NCBI GenBank assembly: GCA_002505405.1
Contig: DAVD01000010.1
Span: forward strand, 19,353-77,314
Direction of reading: 5' to 3'
Origin: Candidatus Poseidonia alphae
GTDB taxonomy: Archaea; Thermoplasmatota; Poseidoniia; Poseidoniales; Poseidoniaceae
DNA: 57,962 nucleotides
Of the stretch, positions 42,888 to 50,620 are shown one piece after another. Position numbers and translations under genes: made by a program. Every line of letters starts with the position of its first letter. Position 1 is the first letter of the stretch. The notes beneath the pieces were generated by a model. It saw only the letters and a list, made by a program, of their open reading frames with translations, ran no database searches and was not told where the DNA came from.

Positions 42888-45116
42888 TCACATGGTTTCC
42901 ATGCCACGACTGAAGTCACGATTTCGCTTGATGTTGCTCAATCCTGACGTCAAACGAGTTTCCATCTTTTGGTAGTAGTCCAACATGTCTGGGGTGACCG
43001 TAGGGCGCACTCGAGATATGGCTTCTTCAAAGTGGGTTTTTGTGACGCGTTTCTTTCCTGCACGCATGCAGATGAGGGCTGCTTCTCGGCACACAGCCTC
43101 AATGTCAGCTCCTGTGAACCCATCCATGCCGGTGAGGATATCCTTGAAAGAGAACTTGCTCAAAGGCATTCCTTCACTGTGGATGTTGAAGATGACCTCT
43201 CGGGCTCCTGAGTCGGGCGGAGGCACGTGAAGAACACGTTCGAAGCGGCCACTTCTAAGAAGGGCAGGGTCAATCATTTCTGGACGGTTGGTTGCGGCAA
43301 CGATGATAACGCCGTCAAGCGATTCCACTCCATCCATGCTGGCCAGGAGTTGGTTCACGACTCGGTTAGAAACATCGCTGCCTTCTGAAGCAGAACCACC
43401 GCTTCTCATGGAGGCGATGGATTCGAACTCATCAAGGAAGATGATGGACGGTGCAGATTGCTTTGCCTTCTTGAAAATCTCACGGATTGCTCGTTCGGAT
43501 TCTCCGACCCACTTCGAAATCAGTTCAGGTCCTTTGATGCTGATGAAATTTGCTTGGGCCTCATTAGCGATGGCTTTAGCAAGGAGGGTCTTTCCAGTTC
43601 CCGGTGCCCCGAAGAGCACAATTCCTCGAGGAGGTTTGATGCCAAAGTGCTCAAAGAGTTCAGGTTTGGTAAGCGGCCATTCCACTGATTCCTTGAGTCG
43701 GTCTTTGACTTCATTGAGTCCACCGACCTCTTCCCACGAGACTTCAGGCACTTCGACGTAAATTTCTCGCAATGCAGAGGGTTCAATGTCACGGATTGCT
43801 TCCTTGAAGTCGTCCATGCAAACTTCCATTTTTTCAAGGACTTCGGGAGGGATGGTTTCTTCCTCCAAGTCGATTTCAGGAAGGTATCGTCGCAGGGCCC
43901 GCATGGCTGCTTCACGAACAAGTGCAGCGAGGTCAGCACCGACAAACCCGTAGGTGTTGTCAAGGACCCACGAGATGTCAAAATCCTCTGCAATCGGCAT
44001 TTGTCGTGTGTGAACGTCCATGATTTCACTTCGGCCATCACGGTCAGGGACGCCGATTTCAATTTCACGGTCAAAGCGACCAGGGCGACGGAGCGCTGGG
44101 TCAAGTGCATCACGGCGATTGGTAGCGCCAATCACCACAACGTTGTCACGGCCCTGCATTCCATCCATCAAGGTAAGCATTTGAGCAACGACGCGTCGCT
44201 CAACTTCACCGGAAACGTCTTCACGCTTGGGACAGATTGAATCGATTTCGTCGATGAAGATAATTGCAGGGGCATTCTCGGCGGCTTCGTCAAAAATTTC
44301 ACGCAATTGTTTTTCGGATTCTCCGTAGTATTTGGAAATAATCTCAGGCCCGTTAATGCTCTTGAAGTGAGCGTTAACTTCGGTAGCAACAGCCTTTGCA
44401 ATCATTGTTTTTCCGGTACCTGGGGGTCCGTGGAGCAATACGCCCTTTGGCGGGTCAATGCCGAGCCTTCGGAATAACTCAGGGTGCTTGAGAGGCAGTT
44501 CAATCATTTCTCGAACCTTGAGCAACTGTTGCCCGATCCCACCGACGTCTTCGTAGGTGATTCCTTCCGATTGACCAACGTCCTCTTCTGCAACAGCTTC
44601 GTCTTTGATGACGATTTCTGTATCGGTTGTGACTTTGACGATACCTTTCGGAGTTGTTTGTACAACTGCAAACGGAAGTGCTTCTGCAAACAACGTCATT
44701 CCTGGAATGAAAATACGGTCTCCCGCTACAACCGGGCGCTTTGCAAGGCCTCTGCGAGCAAATCCCTCGATTCCAGGGCCAAACTTCACCTTTTGTTTGT
44801 TGGCCATGACCGGCGAAATGGTAAGTTTTGTGCAATCCTTTGCCTCGACTTTAGTCACCGTGACTCGGTCTCCGAGGCTGACTCCTGCATTTTTTCGTAT
44901 GATTCCGTCCACGCGAATAATGTCCATCTTTGCATCTTCAGGGCGACTTCGCCAGTAGATAGCAGCCGTTGAGCGATTGTCACCGCTGATTTCAACGATG
45001 TCGCCGGGCTTCAAGTCCAGACCCATGTCCGCTGAGATACGGGCACGCCCGTGTCCTACGTCTGACGGTATGGCTTTTGATACTCGCAATGATACAGATT
45101 CCTCTTTGTCAGACAT
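42888..45116 (-). CDS. cdc48: CDC48/VCP-family AAA+ ATPase
   Basis: A 742-aa protein with the full archaeal CDC48/VAT plan. Residues ~1-190 form the N domain (double-psi barrel; VSKAIPSDVGHGRARISADM). D1 has Walker A GPPGTGKTM, Walker B IIFIDEIDSI and the Arg-finger segment DPALRRPGRFDREIEIGVPD. D2 has GAPGTGKTL, IIFLDEFESI and DPALLRSGRFERVLHVPPPD; Walker B Asp-Glu are intact in both. It unfolds tagged or damaged proteins for the proteasome. The usual HbYX-like tail is not obvious (ends FSRGMETM). A TATA-like box (~45154-45163) and GAGGAG Shine-Dalgarno precede the ATG. The PRC-barrel gene follows. Confidence 0.97.
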   Translation of the reverse strand: MSDKEESVSLRVSKAIPSDVGHGRARISADMGLDLKPGDIVEISGDNRSTAAIYWRSRPEDAKMDIIRVDGIIRKNAGVSLGDRVTVTKVEAKDCTKLTISPVMANKQKVKFGPGIEGFARRGLAKRPVVAGDRIFIPGMTLFAEALPFAVVQTTPKGIVKVTTDTEIVIKDEAVAEEDVGQSEGITYEDVGGIGQQLLKVREMIELPLKHPELFRRLGIDPPKGVLLHGPPGTGKTMIAKAVATEVNAHFKSINGPEIISKYYGESEKQLREIFDEAAENAPAIIFIDEIDSICPKREDVSGEVERRVVAQMLTLMDGMQGRDNVVVIGATNRRDALDPALRRPGRFDREIEIGVPDRDGRSEIMDVHTRQMPIAEDFDISWVLDNTYGFVGADLAALVREAAMRALRRYLPEIDLEEETIPPEVLEKMEVCMDDFKEAIRDIEPSALREIYVEVPEVSWEEVGGLNEVKDRLKESVEWPLTKPELFEHFGIKPPRGIVLFGAPGTGKTLLAKAIANEAQANFISIKGPELISKWVGESERAIREIFKKAKQSAPSIIFLDEFESIASMRSGGSASEGSDVSNRVVNQLLASMDGVESLDGVIIVAATNRPEMIDPALLRSGRFERVLHVPPPDSGAREVIFNIHSEGMPLSKFSFKDILTGMDGFTGADIEAVCREAALICMRAGKKRVTKTHFEEAISRVRPTVTPDMLDYYQKMETRLTSGLSNIKRNRDFSRGMETM

Positions 45117-45153
45117 AACACTCGCTCCTCAACATTTCCTATTGGCGTACGAC

Positions 45154-45163
45154 GGTATATGAA
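45154..45163 (-). promoter_or_regulatory. TATA-like box for cdc48
   Basis: On the minus strand TTCATATACC, about 38-47 nt before ATG 45116. It implies a leader of roughly 15-20 nt, which contains GAGGAG. Confidence 0.45.
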
Positions 45164-45230
45164 GACTCCACCACGCCGTTCAGGTCAGTTAACAGACTGC
45201 AAAACAGCAGGACTCACTTAAATCCACGCC

Positions 45231-45239
45231 TTATATTGG
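45231..45239 (+). promoter_or_regulatory. TATA-like box for the aldehyde dehydrogenase gene
   Basis: Ttatattgg on the plus strand. With a 25-nt spacing, transcription would begin near 45260, upstream of all candidate starts (45274 GTG, 45292 ATG, 45325 ATG). Confidence 0.4.
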
Positions 45240-45324
45240 TCATGTCATTCGTTCCATCACATTCAAGAGACGAGTGTTGTTCGCTTTGCTTATGGTTCAC
45301 GTCCTAGAAACCGGCCTCGAATTT

Positions 45325-46920
45325 ATGACTTCAAACAACCCGAATGGTAAGCCCAGCGTCAAGGGGTACAACATCATCAACGGTCAGTTATCACTGGCGA
45401 GCGATGGCGCCTCTTTTACCTCCGTCAACCCCGCTATCCTCAACGACACACTCGGCGAATTCCCCCTTTCAACCAGGAAGGATGTCCACACTGCATTGGA
45501 CGCTGCACACGCAGCTTTTCCAGGATGGGCTGCAACCCCGGCTCCAACCCGTGGTCAGATCATCGGAAACATGGGACGATTGCTGATGGAACACAAAGAC
45601 GCCATCGTTGCCCTTGAAACCCGTGAAATCGGCAAGACTCTCAAAGAGTCTGCTGGCTCGGTTCAAGAGGCCATCGACACCTGTCTCTTTTTCCAGTCCG
45701 AAGGACGTCGCTTGTACGGCCAAACAGTCAACTCGGAATTGCCCGATAAAGAATTGTTCACCTACCGCCGCCCTCTCGGTGTCTGTGGTATCATCAACGC
45801 CTGCAATTTTCCTGCAGCCGTTCCTTTTTGGAAGATGATTCCAGCCATCATGTGTGGAAACACGTGCGTGTGGAAGAGCCCACAAGACGCTCCTCTCCTC
45901 TCCTTCGCTCTTGCACGTATCATGCACGAAGCAGGACTACCAAACGGTGTGATCAACTTGGTTCACGGGAAAGGAAGCGGCGCTGGACAATACCTTGTCG
46001 ACGCTGTCGATGAAGGGCGCGTCAACAAAATTTCTTTCACAGGCTCTACAGAAGTCGGTAAGATGATCGGAGAAGTATGCGGTCGCAATTTGGTGTCATG
46101 TTCGCTTGAACTCGGTGGCAAGAATCCACTGGTCGTCATGCCCAGTGCTAACCTTGACAATGCTGTTGAAGGAGCATACTGGGGCGCATTTGGAACTGCG
46201 GGTCAGCGATGTACCTCACTGGGTAACTTGATCCTCCACAAGGACATTTACGATGAATTCATGACCAAGTTCATGGCCAAAGTTGAGTCAACAACCATTG
46301 GAGACTCCTTAGCCCATGATGGTGTATTGTACGGTCCCATGTTGTCCGAAAAGTACGCCAAGGACTTCCTCACCGGAGTTGAAATGTGCAAGGCATCGGG
46401 CGCCAACCACATGTTCGGAAAAGGTCGAATTACCAGCGACAATCAACCTGCTAATTTCCTCGGTACGGCTGAAGACGGGGTGTTCATGTGGCCTCACGTT
46501 TTCACCGAAGTCACCGAAGACATGGAGTGCTTCCACGAGGAAGTATTCGGGCCAGCCGTGACCATCTGCAAGGCTGACGATTTCGACCATGCCCTTCACT
46601 TGGCCAACGCAAGCCCCTATGGTTTGTCTTCGGCCATCTACACCAACGACCGTTTGGAAGCATACCGCTACAAGACCGGCATCAAGGCTGGAATGACAGG
46701 GATCAACAATTCCACCACCGGGGCAGAAGCTCACCTTCCGTTCGGCGGAGTGAAAGGCTCAGGAAACGGAACCCGTGAATCCGGAATTTGGGTTATTGAA
46801 GCCTATTCATACTGGCATGCAGTCAACGATGAATTGTCAGGAAAACTCCAACTTGCGCAGATGGATGTTGAAGAAGTTGAGATGGCTGAAGCCGATGTTG
46901 ACTGGACTCAATTGGCTTGA
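45325..46920 (+). CDS. NAD(P)-dependent aldehyde dehydrogenase
   Basis: About 531 aa from ATG 45325 (MTSNNPNGKPSVKGYNIING); the frame is open from 45274. Family motifs are IINACNFPAAVPFWKMIPAI then MCGNTCVWK (cofactor-binding), FTGSTEVGKMIG, catalytic Glu in LELGGKNPLVVM, catalytic Cys in FGTAGQRCTSLGNL and HLPFGGVKGSGNGTRE at the end. It oxidises an aldehyde to the acid in the cytosol. Overall it resembles the ALDH7/semialdehyde group (amino-acid catabolism), but the substrate cannot be fixed from sequence. A C-terminal acidic extension (EEVEMAEADVDWTQLA) is unusual. It lies upstream of sdhCAB in the same direction, 95 nt away. Confidence 0.93.
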   Translation: MTSNNPNGKPSVKGYNIINGQLSLASDGASFTSVNPAILNDTLGEFPLSTRKDVHTALDAAHAAFPGWAATPAPTRGQIIGNMGRLLMEHKDAIVALETREIGKTLKESAGSVQEAIDTCLFFQSEGRRLYGQTVNSELPDKELFTYRRPLGVCGIINACNFPAAVPFWKMIPAIMCGNTCVWKSPQDAPLLSFALARIMHEAGLPNGVINLVHGKGSGAGQYLVDAVDEGRVNKISFTGSTEVGKMIGEVCGRNLVSCSLELGGKNPLVVMPSANLDNAVEGAYWGAFGTAGQRCTSLGNLILHKDIYDEFMTKFMAKVESTTIGDSLAHDGVLYGPMLSEKYAKDFLTGVEMCKASGANHMFGKGRITSDNQPANFLGTAEDGVFMWPHVFTEVTEDMECFHEEVFGPAVTICKADDFDHALHLANASPYGLSSAIYTNDRLEAYRYKTGIKAGMTGINNSTTGAEAHLPFGGVKGSGNGTRESGIWVIEAYSYWHAVNDELSGKLQLAQMDVEEVEMAEADVDWTQLA

Positions 46921-46986
46921 AATTGACCTTCTAAATTCCTGTGGGCCAATGGTGAACCTCAAAGACCCTGCGGCATTGGGTAGCAT

Positions 46987-47001
46987 GTTCCCTTAGGGGA
47001 C
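46987..47001 (+). promoter_or_regulatory. Hairpin directly before the sdhC ribosome-binding site
   Basis: Gttccc and ggggac pair over 6 bp (one G-U) with a TTA loop. The ATG follows 14 nt after the stem, with GAGGGTG in between. The layout copies the thrS hairpin. Confidence 0.4.
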
Positions 47002-47015
47002 GTGAGGGTGTAACC

Positions 47016-47828
47016 ATGGGCGACGGCATCAAACTCCCAGTCATCAACGGCTTGGGTCGAACGAACCGAATAGACAACTGGTGGAGCCAGCCGCTCACCA
47101 TGGGTATAGGCTTGACTGCAGCCATGATTTACACCTTCTGGCGTTTGTTCATCTACACCACTGAAGGGACAATTTCCTACAGCCTAGAGGGCTCTACGGT
47201 GATGTCACCGATCTTCTCGCCGAACGTGTTGGAGTGGGACTTGTTTGGCCTTTCTTCGTGGAACCATCCGACCTGGGTCAATGCTGCGGTGTTGATTCTT
47301 TGGATTCCATTTGGATTCCGTGGAACTTGCTACTACATGCGCCGAGTCTACTACCGTACCTTCTTCGCGAGCCCCGTTGCTTGTTGGGTCGACGAACCTG
47401 AAATCAACAAAAAACTTGGTTATCAGGGAGAAAAGCGCTTGTTCATCTTCAACAATTTGCACCGATATTTCCTCTACGCAGCAATGGTCATTCTCCTCAT
47501 AAAATGGTGGGACGTGACCCACGCCATGACGTTTGATGACGGCATCGGGCTTTCCCTAGGAACCCTCGTCATGGGCATTGAGGCCTTCTTGCTCACCATG
47601 TACGTCACTTCTTGTCACGCACTCCGCCATCTCGCCGGTGGCATGCTGGACCGCTGGACAACGGGTCTAAGTCAAATCCGAGGTAAACTCTTTGGAAAAA
47701 TCAGTATCTTAAACCGCTCCCACGGGTTTTGGTTTTGGACATCCTTGACCTTCGTGTTTTTAGGAGACCTTTGGGTGCTGGCTGTTTGTGAAGATTACGT
47801 TAACGACGTCGTATTGTTTGTAATTTGA
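47016..47828 (+). CDS. sdhC: Succinate dehydrogenase membrane anchor, single 5-helix subunit
   Basis: A 270-aa membrane protein with five helices (~26-48, 90-109, 150-170, 178-205, 235-262). The segment PFGFRGTCYYMRRVYYRTFF then ASPVACWV and the later FNNLHRYFLYAA resemble the single-subunit anchor of actinobacterial Sdh1-type complexes ('FRATCYYYRKAYYRxFFxSPPAC ... NLHRY'). His residues in NLHRYF and SCHALRHLAGG could bind haem or sit near the quinone site. It anchors SdhA/SdhB and passes electrons to quinone. Gene order is sdhC-sdhA-sdhB; sdhA starts 6 nt after this stop. Confidence 0.88.
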   Translation: MGDGIKLPVINGLGRTNRIDNWWSQPLTMGIGLTAAMIYTFWRLFIYTTEGTISYSLEGSTVMSPIFSPNVLEWDLFGLSSWNHPTWVNAAVLILWIPFGFRGTCYYMRRVYYRTFFASPVACWVDEPEINKKLGYQGEKRLFIFNNLHRYFLYAAMVILLIKWWDVTHAMTFDDGIGLSLGTLVMGIEAFLLTMYVTSCHALRHLAGGMLDRWTTGLSQIRGKLFGKISILNRSHGFWFWTSLTFVFLGDLWVLAVCEDYVNDVVLFVI

Positions 47829-47834
47829 GGTGAG

Positions 47835-49691
47835 ATGATGACTGAAAAAATAACCAACCACGAATACGATGTTATTGTAATTGGCGCCGGTGGGGCTGGC
47901 TTACGAGCAGCTATTGAGGCTGCCCGAAGCGGTGCAAAAACGGCCATCATTACCAAGTCTCTCCTCGGTAAGGCCCACACGGTCATGGCCGAAGGTGGAT
48001 GTGCTGCTGCACTCCAAAACGCCGACCCACGTGACGGATGGAAGGTTCACTTCCACGACACGATGAAAGGAAGCAAGTGGCTTGCAAACTGGCGAATGGC
48101 TGAGTTCCATGCGAAAGAAGCACCCGATCGAGTTCGGGAACTGGAGCAATGGGGAGCAGTCTTTGACCGAACGCCAAACAATTTGATCAATCAACGAAAC
48201 TTTGGCGGACACACCTTCCCCCGTCTCGCACACGTCGGCGATGCAACCGGGCTCGAATTAATTCGCACCCTCCAAGAGCGAGGCATTCACGAAGGCATAG
48301 ACATCTTCATGGAATACACCGTCCGAACCCTGTTGAAGGAAGGAGACCGCGTCACTGGATGCGTTGCTTACACTCGTGTTGACGGAGACGTTCATGCGTT
48401 CTCCGGAAAATCAGTTGTCTTGGCCACTGGCGGCATCACCCGATGCTGGTCCGTGTGTTCAGGCTCTTGGGAGTACACTGGAGACGGGCATGCTCTCGCT
48501 CTCTGGGCTGGTGCAGAACTCCGCGACATGGAATTCGTTCAATTCCACCCCACCGGCATGGTTTGGCCGCCATCGGTCCGAGGTATTCTGGTGACCGAAG
48601 GTGTTCGTGGTGAAGGTGGACGATTGACGAACTCTGAAGGAAAGCGATTCATGTTCGACTATGTTCCTGAGATGTTTGCAGGTGACCACGCCGACACCAT
48701 CGAAGAGTCGGATCAATGGGTCGAAGAAGTCGTGAGTGGGAAACTCGCCACAGTTCGCCGACCGCCTGAACTTCTCACCCGTGACGTTGTTGCTAAGGCC
48801 ATCAATTCGGAAGTAAAGGCAGGGCGAGGTTCACCTCACGGCGGGGCATTCCTCGATATTTCTCACCGTGGTGAAGAAGCCATCTTGAAGAAACTTCCCA
48901 GCATGCACCATCAATTCAAAGAATTGGCTGGTGTTGATATTTCAAAGGAACCAATGGAAGTTGGACCAACGGCTCACTATGTCATGGGCGGCGTTCGTGT
49001 TAATGCCGAAACCCAAGAAACGACCGTTTCCGGCCTCTTTGCTTGTGGGGAAGTCGCATCTGGATTGCACGGTGCAAACCGTCTCGGGGGCAACTCGCTT
49101 TCAGACCTCATCGTGTTTGGGAAGCGTGCAGGTGAATTTGCTGCAAAACGAGCCAAAGATTTGGCCCAGCCGACCATTGATGACGAACAGGTTGGCGCAG
49201 CCATTGACGATATGCTTGCGCCGCTCATGCGGGAAGGCGGAGAAAACCCAGGGGCGATTTACGACGAAATGCGCGACATGATGCAGGCCAAGGTCGGCAT
49301 CATACGCACCAAGGCAGAACTTGATGAAGCACTTGAAGATTTGAAATCCTATAAGGCGCGAGCCATGGCTTGTTCCTCCGGAACATCACGTAAATACAAC
49401 TCTGGATGGCATCAAGCACTCGACCTGATCAATATGGTTGATGTCTCTCACGCAGCGACCCTCGCAGCAGTGACACGGGAAGAAAGCCGTGGAGGTCACA
49501 CAAGAGATGACTTCCCAACGCCTGAGGATGATTACTGGGGGAAAACCCTCAACATCATTTGGATGGAAGATGGGGAGATGAAGATTCGGCAGGAACCGGT
49601 TGAAGCCATACGCGACGACCTTGAGGAGGCCCTCAATGAGGTCAAAGTGATGATTGCTGAGAGAGCCGCCGAAGCAGGAGGTGAAAAGTGA
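47835..49691 (+). CDS. sdhA: Succinate dehydrogenase flavoprotein subunit
   Basis: A 618-aa flavoprotein. The FAD Rossmann motif is DVIVIGAGGAGLRAAIEAAR; the covalent FAD His is in KAHTVMAEGGCAAAL (family SHTxxAQGG). FVQFHPTGMVWP, GVRGEGGRLTNSEGKRFMFD and the arginine-containing GANRLGGNSLSDLIVFGKRA are family-typical catalytic regions. It oxidises succinate to fumarate. GAGGTGAG precedes the double ATG. It overlaps the sdhB start (TGATG). Confidence 0.97.
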   Translation: MMTEKITNHEYDVIVIGAGGAGLRAAIEAARSGAKTAIITKSLLGKAHTVMAEGGCAAALQNADPRDGWKVHFHDTMKGSKWLANWRMAEFHAKEAPDRVRELEQWGAVFDRTPNNLINQRNFGGHTFPRLAHVGDATGLELIRTLQERGIHEGIDIFMEYTVRTLLKEGDRVTGCVAYTRVDGDVHAFSGKSVVLATGGITRCWSVCSGSWEYTGDGHALALWAGAELRDMEFVQFHPTGMVWPPSVRGILVTEGVRGEGGRLTNSEGKRFMFDYVPEMFAGDHADTIEESDQWVEEVVSGKLATVRRPPELLTRDVVAKAINSEVKAGRGSPHGGAFLDISHRGEEAILKKLPSMHHQFKELAGVDISKEPMEVGPTAHYVMGGVRVNAETQETTVSGLFACGEVASGLHGANRLGGNSLSDLIVFGKRAGEFAAKRAKDLAQPTIDDEQVGAAIDDMLAPLMREGGENPGAIYDEMRDMMQAKVGIIRTKAELDEALEDLKSYKARAMACSSGTSRKYNSGWHQALDLINMVDVSHAATLAAVTREESRGGHTRDDFPTPEDDYWGKTLNIIWMEDGEMKIRQEPVEAIRDDLEEALNEVKVMIAERAAEAGGEK

Positions 49692-50458
49692 TGTCGCTCA
49701 AAGGAAAGAAGCAGGCGTTCAAGATTCTACGAGGAGAAGGCGAGGAAGCGAGTCTCGAATCCTATGATGTTGAACTCGACGAAGGAATGGTTGTTCTGGA
49801 TTGTCTTCATAGAATTCAACACGAACAAGAACCTGACCTTTCAGTTCGTTGGAACTGTAAGGCTGGAAAATGCGGCTCATGTTCGGCTGAAATTAACGGG
49901 CGACCTCGTTTAATGTGCATGACTCGTATGAGCGATGTCGTCGCTGAAACTCCAGAAGGACAGCCGATAGAAGTACGTCCAATGAAAGCCTTCCCTCACG
50001 TCAAAGATTTGGTGACTGATGTAAGTTGGAATTACGAAGTTGCTCAGCGCATCAAACCCATTAACGGGCCAGATGAAATGAACTGGGAATTCAATCAAAT
50101 GGAAGCAGACCGTGTCCAACAATTCCGAGAGTGCATTGAATGCTTCCTTTGTGTGAACACATGTCACGTGTTGCGAGACCACGCTCTGTTTGATGGATTC
50201 GCAGGACCGCGCAACCTGGTCCGTTTGGCTCAATATGAAATGCACCCTCTCGACACAGAAGATAGGATTCCAGAAATCAAAAAGGAATTCGGGGTTGAAT
50301 ACTGCAACATTACCCGTTGCTGTACCGAAGTTTGTCCAGCCGGCATTCAGATCACTGATGACGCCATTATTCAACTCAAGGAACGTGTTGTCGACCGTTA
50401 TTACGACCCGCTTCAACGAATCTGGAGAACCATCACACGAAAGAAGGTAAGGTACTGA
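49691..50458 (+). CDS. sdhB: Succinate dehydrogenase iron-sulfur subunit
   Basis: The subunit is 255 aa. The [2Fe-2S] site is WNCKAGKCGSCSAEINGRPR followed by LMC. The [4Fe-4S] site is CIECFLCVNTCHV (C-x2-C-x2-C-x3-C). The third cluster is CNITRCCTEVCPAG, with C-x5-C-x3-CP spacing, as in [3Fe-4S] SdhB proteins. It carries electrons from SdhA to the membrane quinone. ATG 49691 overlaps the sdhA stop; GTG 49688 is less likely. Confidence 0.97.
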   Translation: MSLKGKKQAFKILRGEGEEASLESYDVELDEGMVVLDCLHRIQHEQEPDLSVRWNCKAGKCGSCSAEINGRPRLMCMTRMSDVVAETPEGQPIEVRPMKAFPHVKDLVTDVSWNYEVAQRIKPINGPDEMNWEFNQMEADRVQQFRECIECFLCVNTCHVLRDHALFDGFAGPRNLVRLAQYEMHPLDTEDRIPEIKKEFGVEYCNITRCCTEVCPAGIQITDDAIIQLKERVVDRYYDPLQRIWRTITRKKVRY

Positions 50459-50506
50459 TTGGAGCTCTTTTCACTCATTTTCCCAAAGAGGTATTATTTG
50501 ATGATT

Positions 50507-50537
50507 AATGAATCCCCGGATTCCGGAATTATTCATT
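50507..50537. promoter_or_regulatory. Nested inverted repeat upstream of the permease gene
   Basis: The outer arms aatgaat and attcatt pair perfectly, and the inner ATTCCGGAAT (50520-50529) is a perfect 10-bp palindrome. It lies 84-114 nt before the permease ATG and 50 nt after sdhB. It could be an operator for the permease or a terminator for sdhCAB. Confidence 0.35.
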
Positions 50538-50620
50538 CACATTTTAGGCAATAGAATATATTGTATTACTTATTAACACCAAATACTCAGTTAGTTTATG
50601 TCGGATATCGGGGGAGTGAG

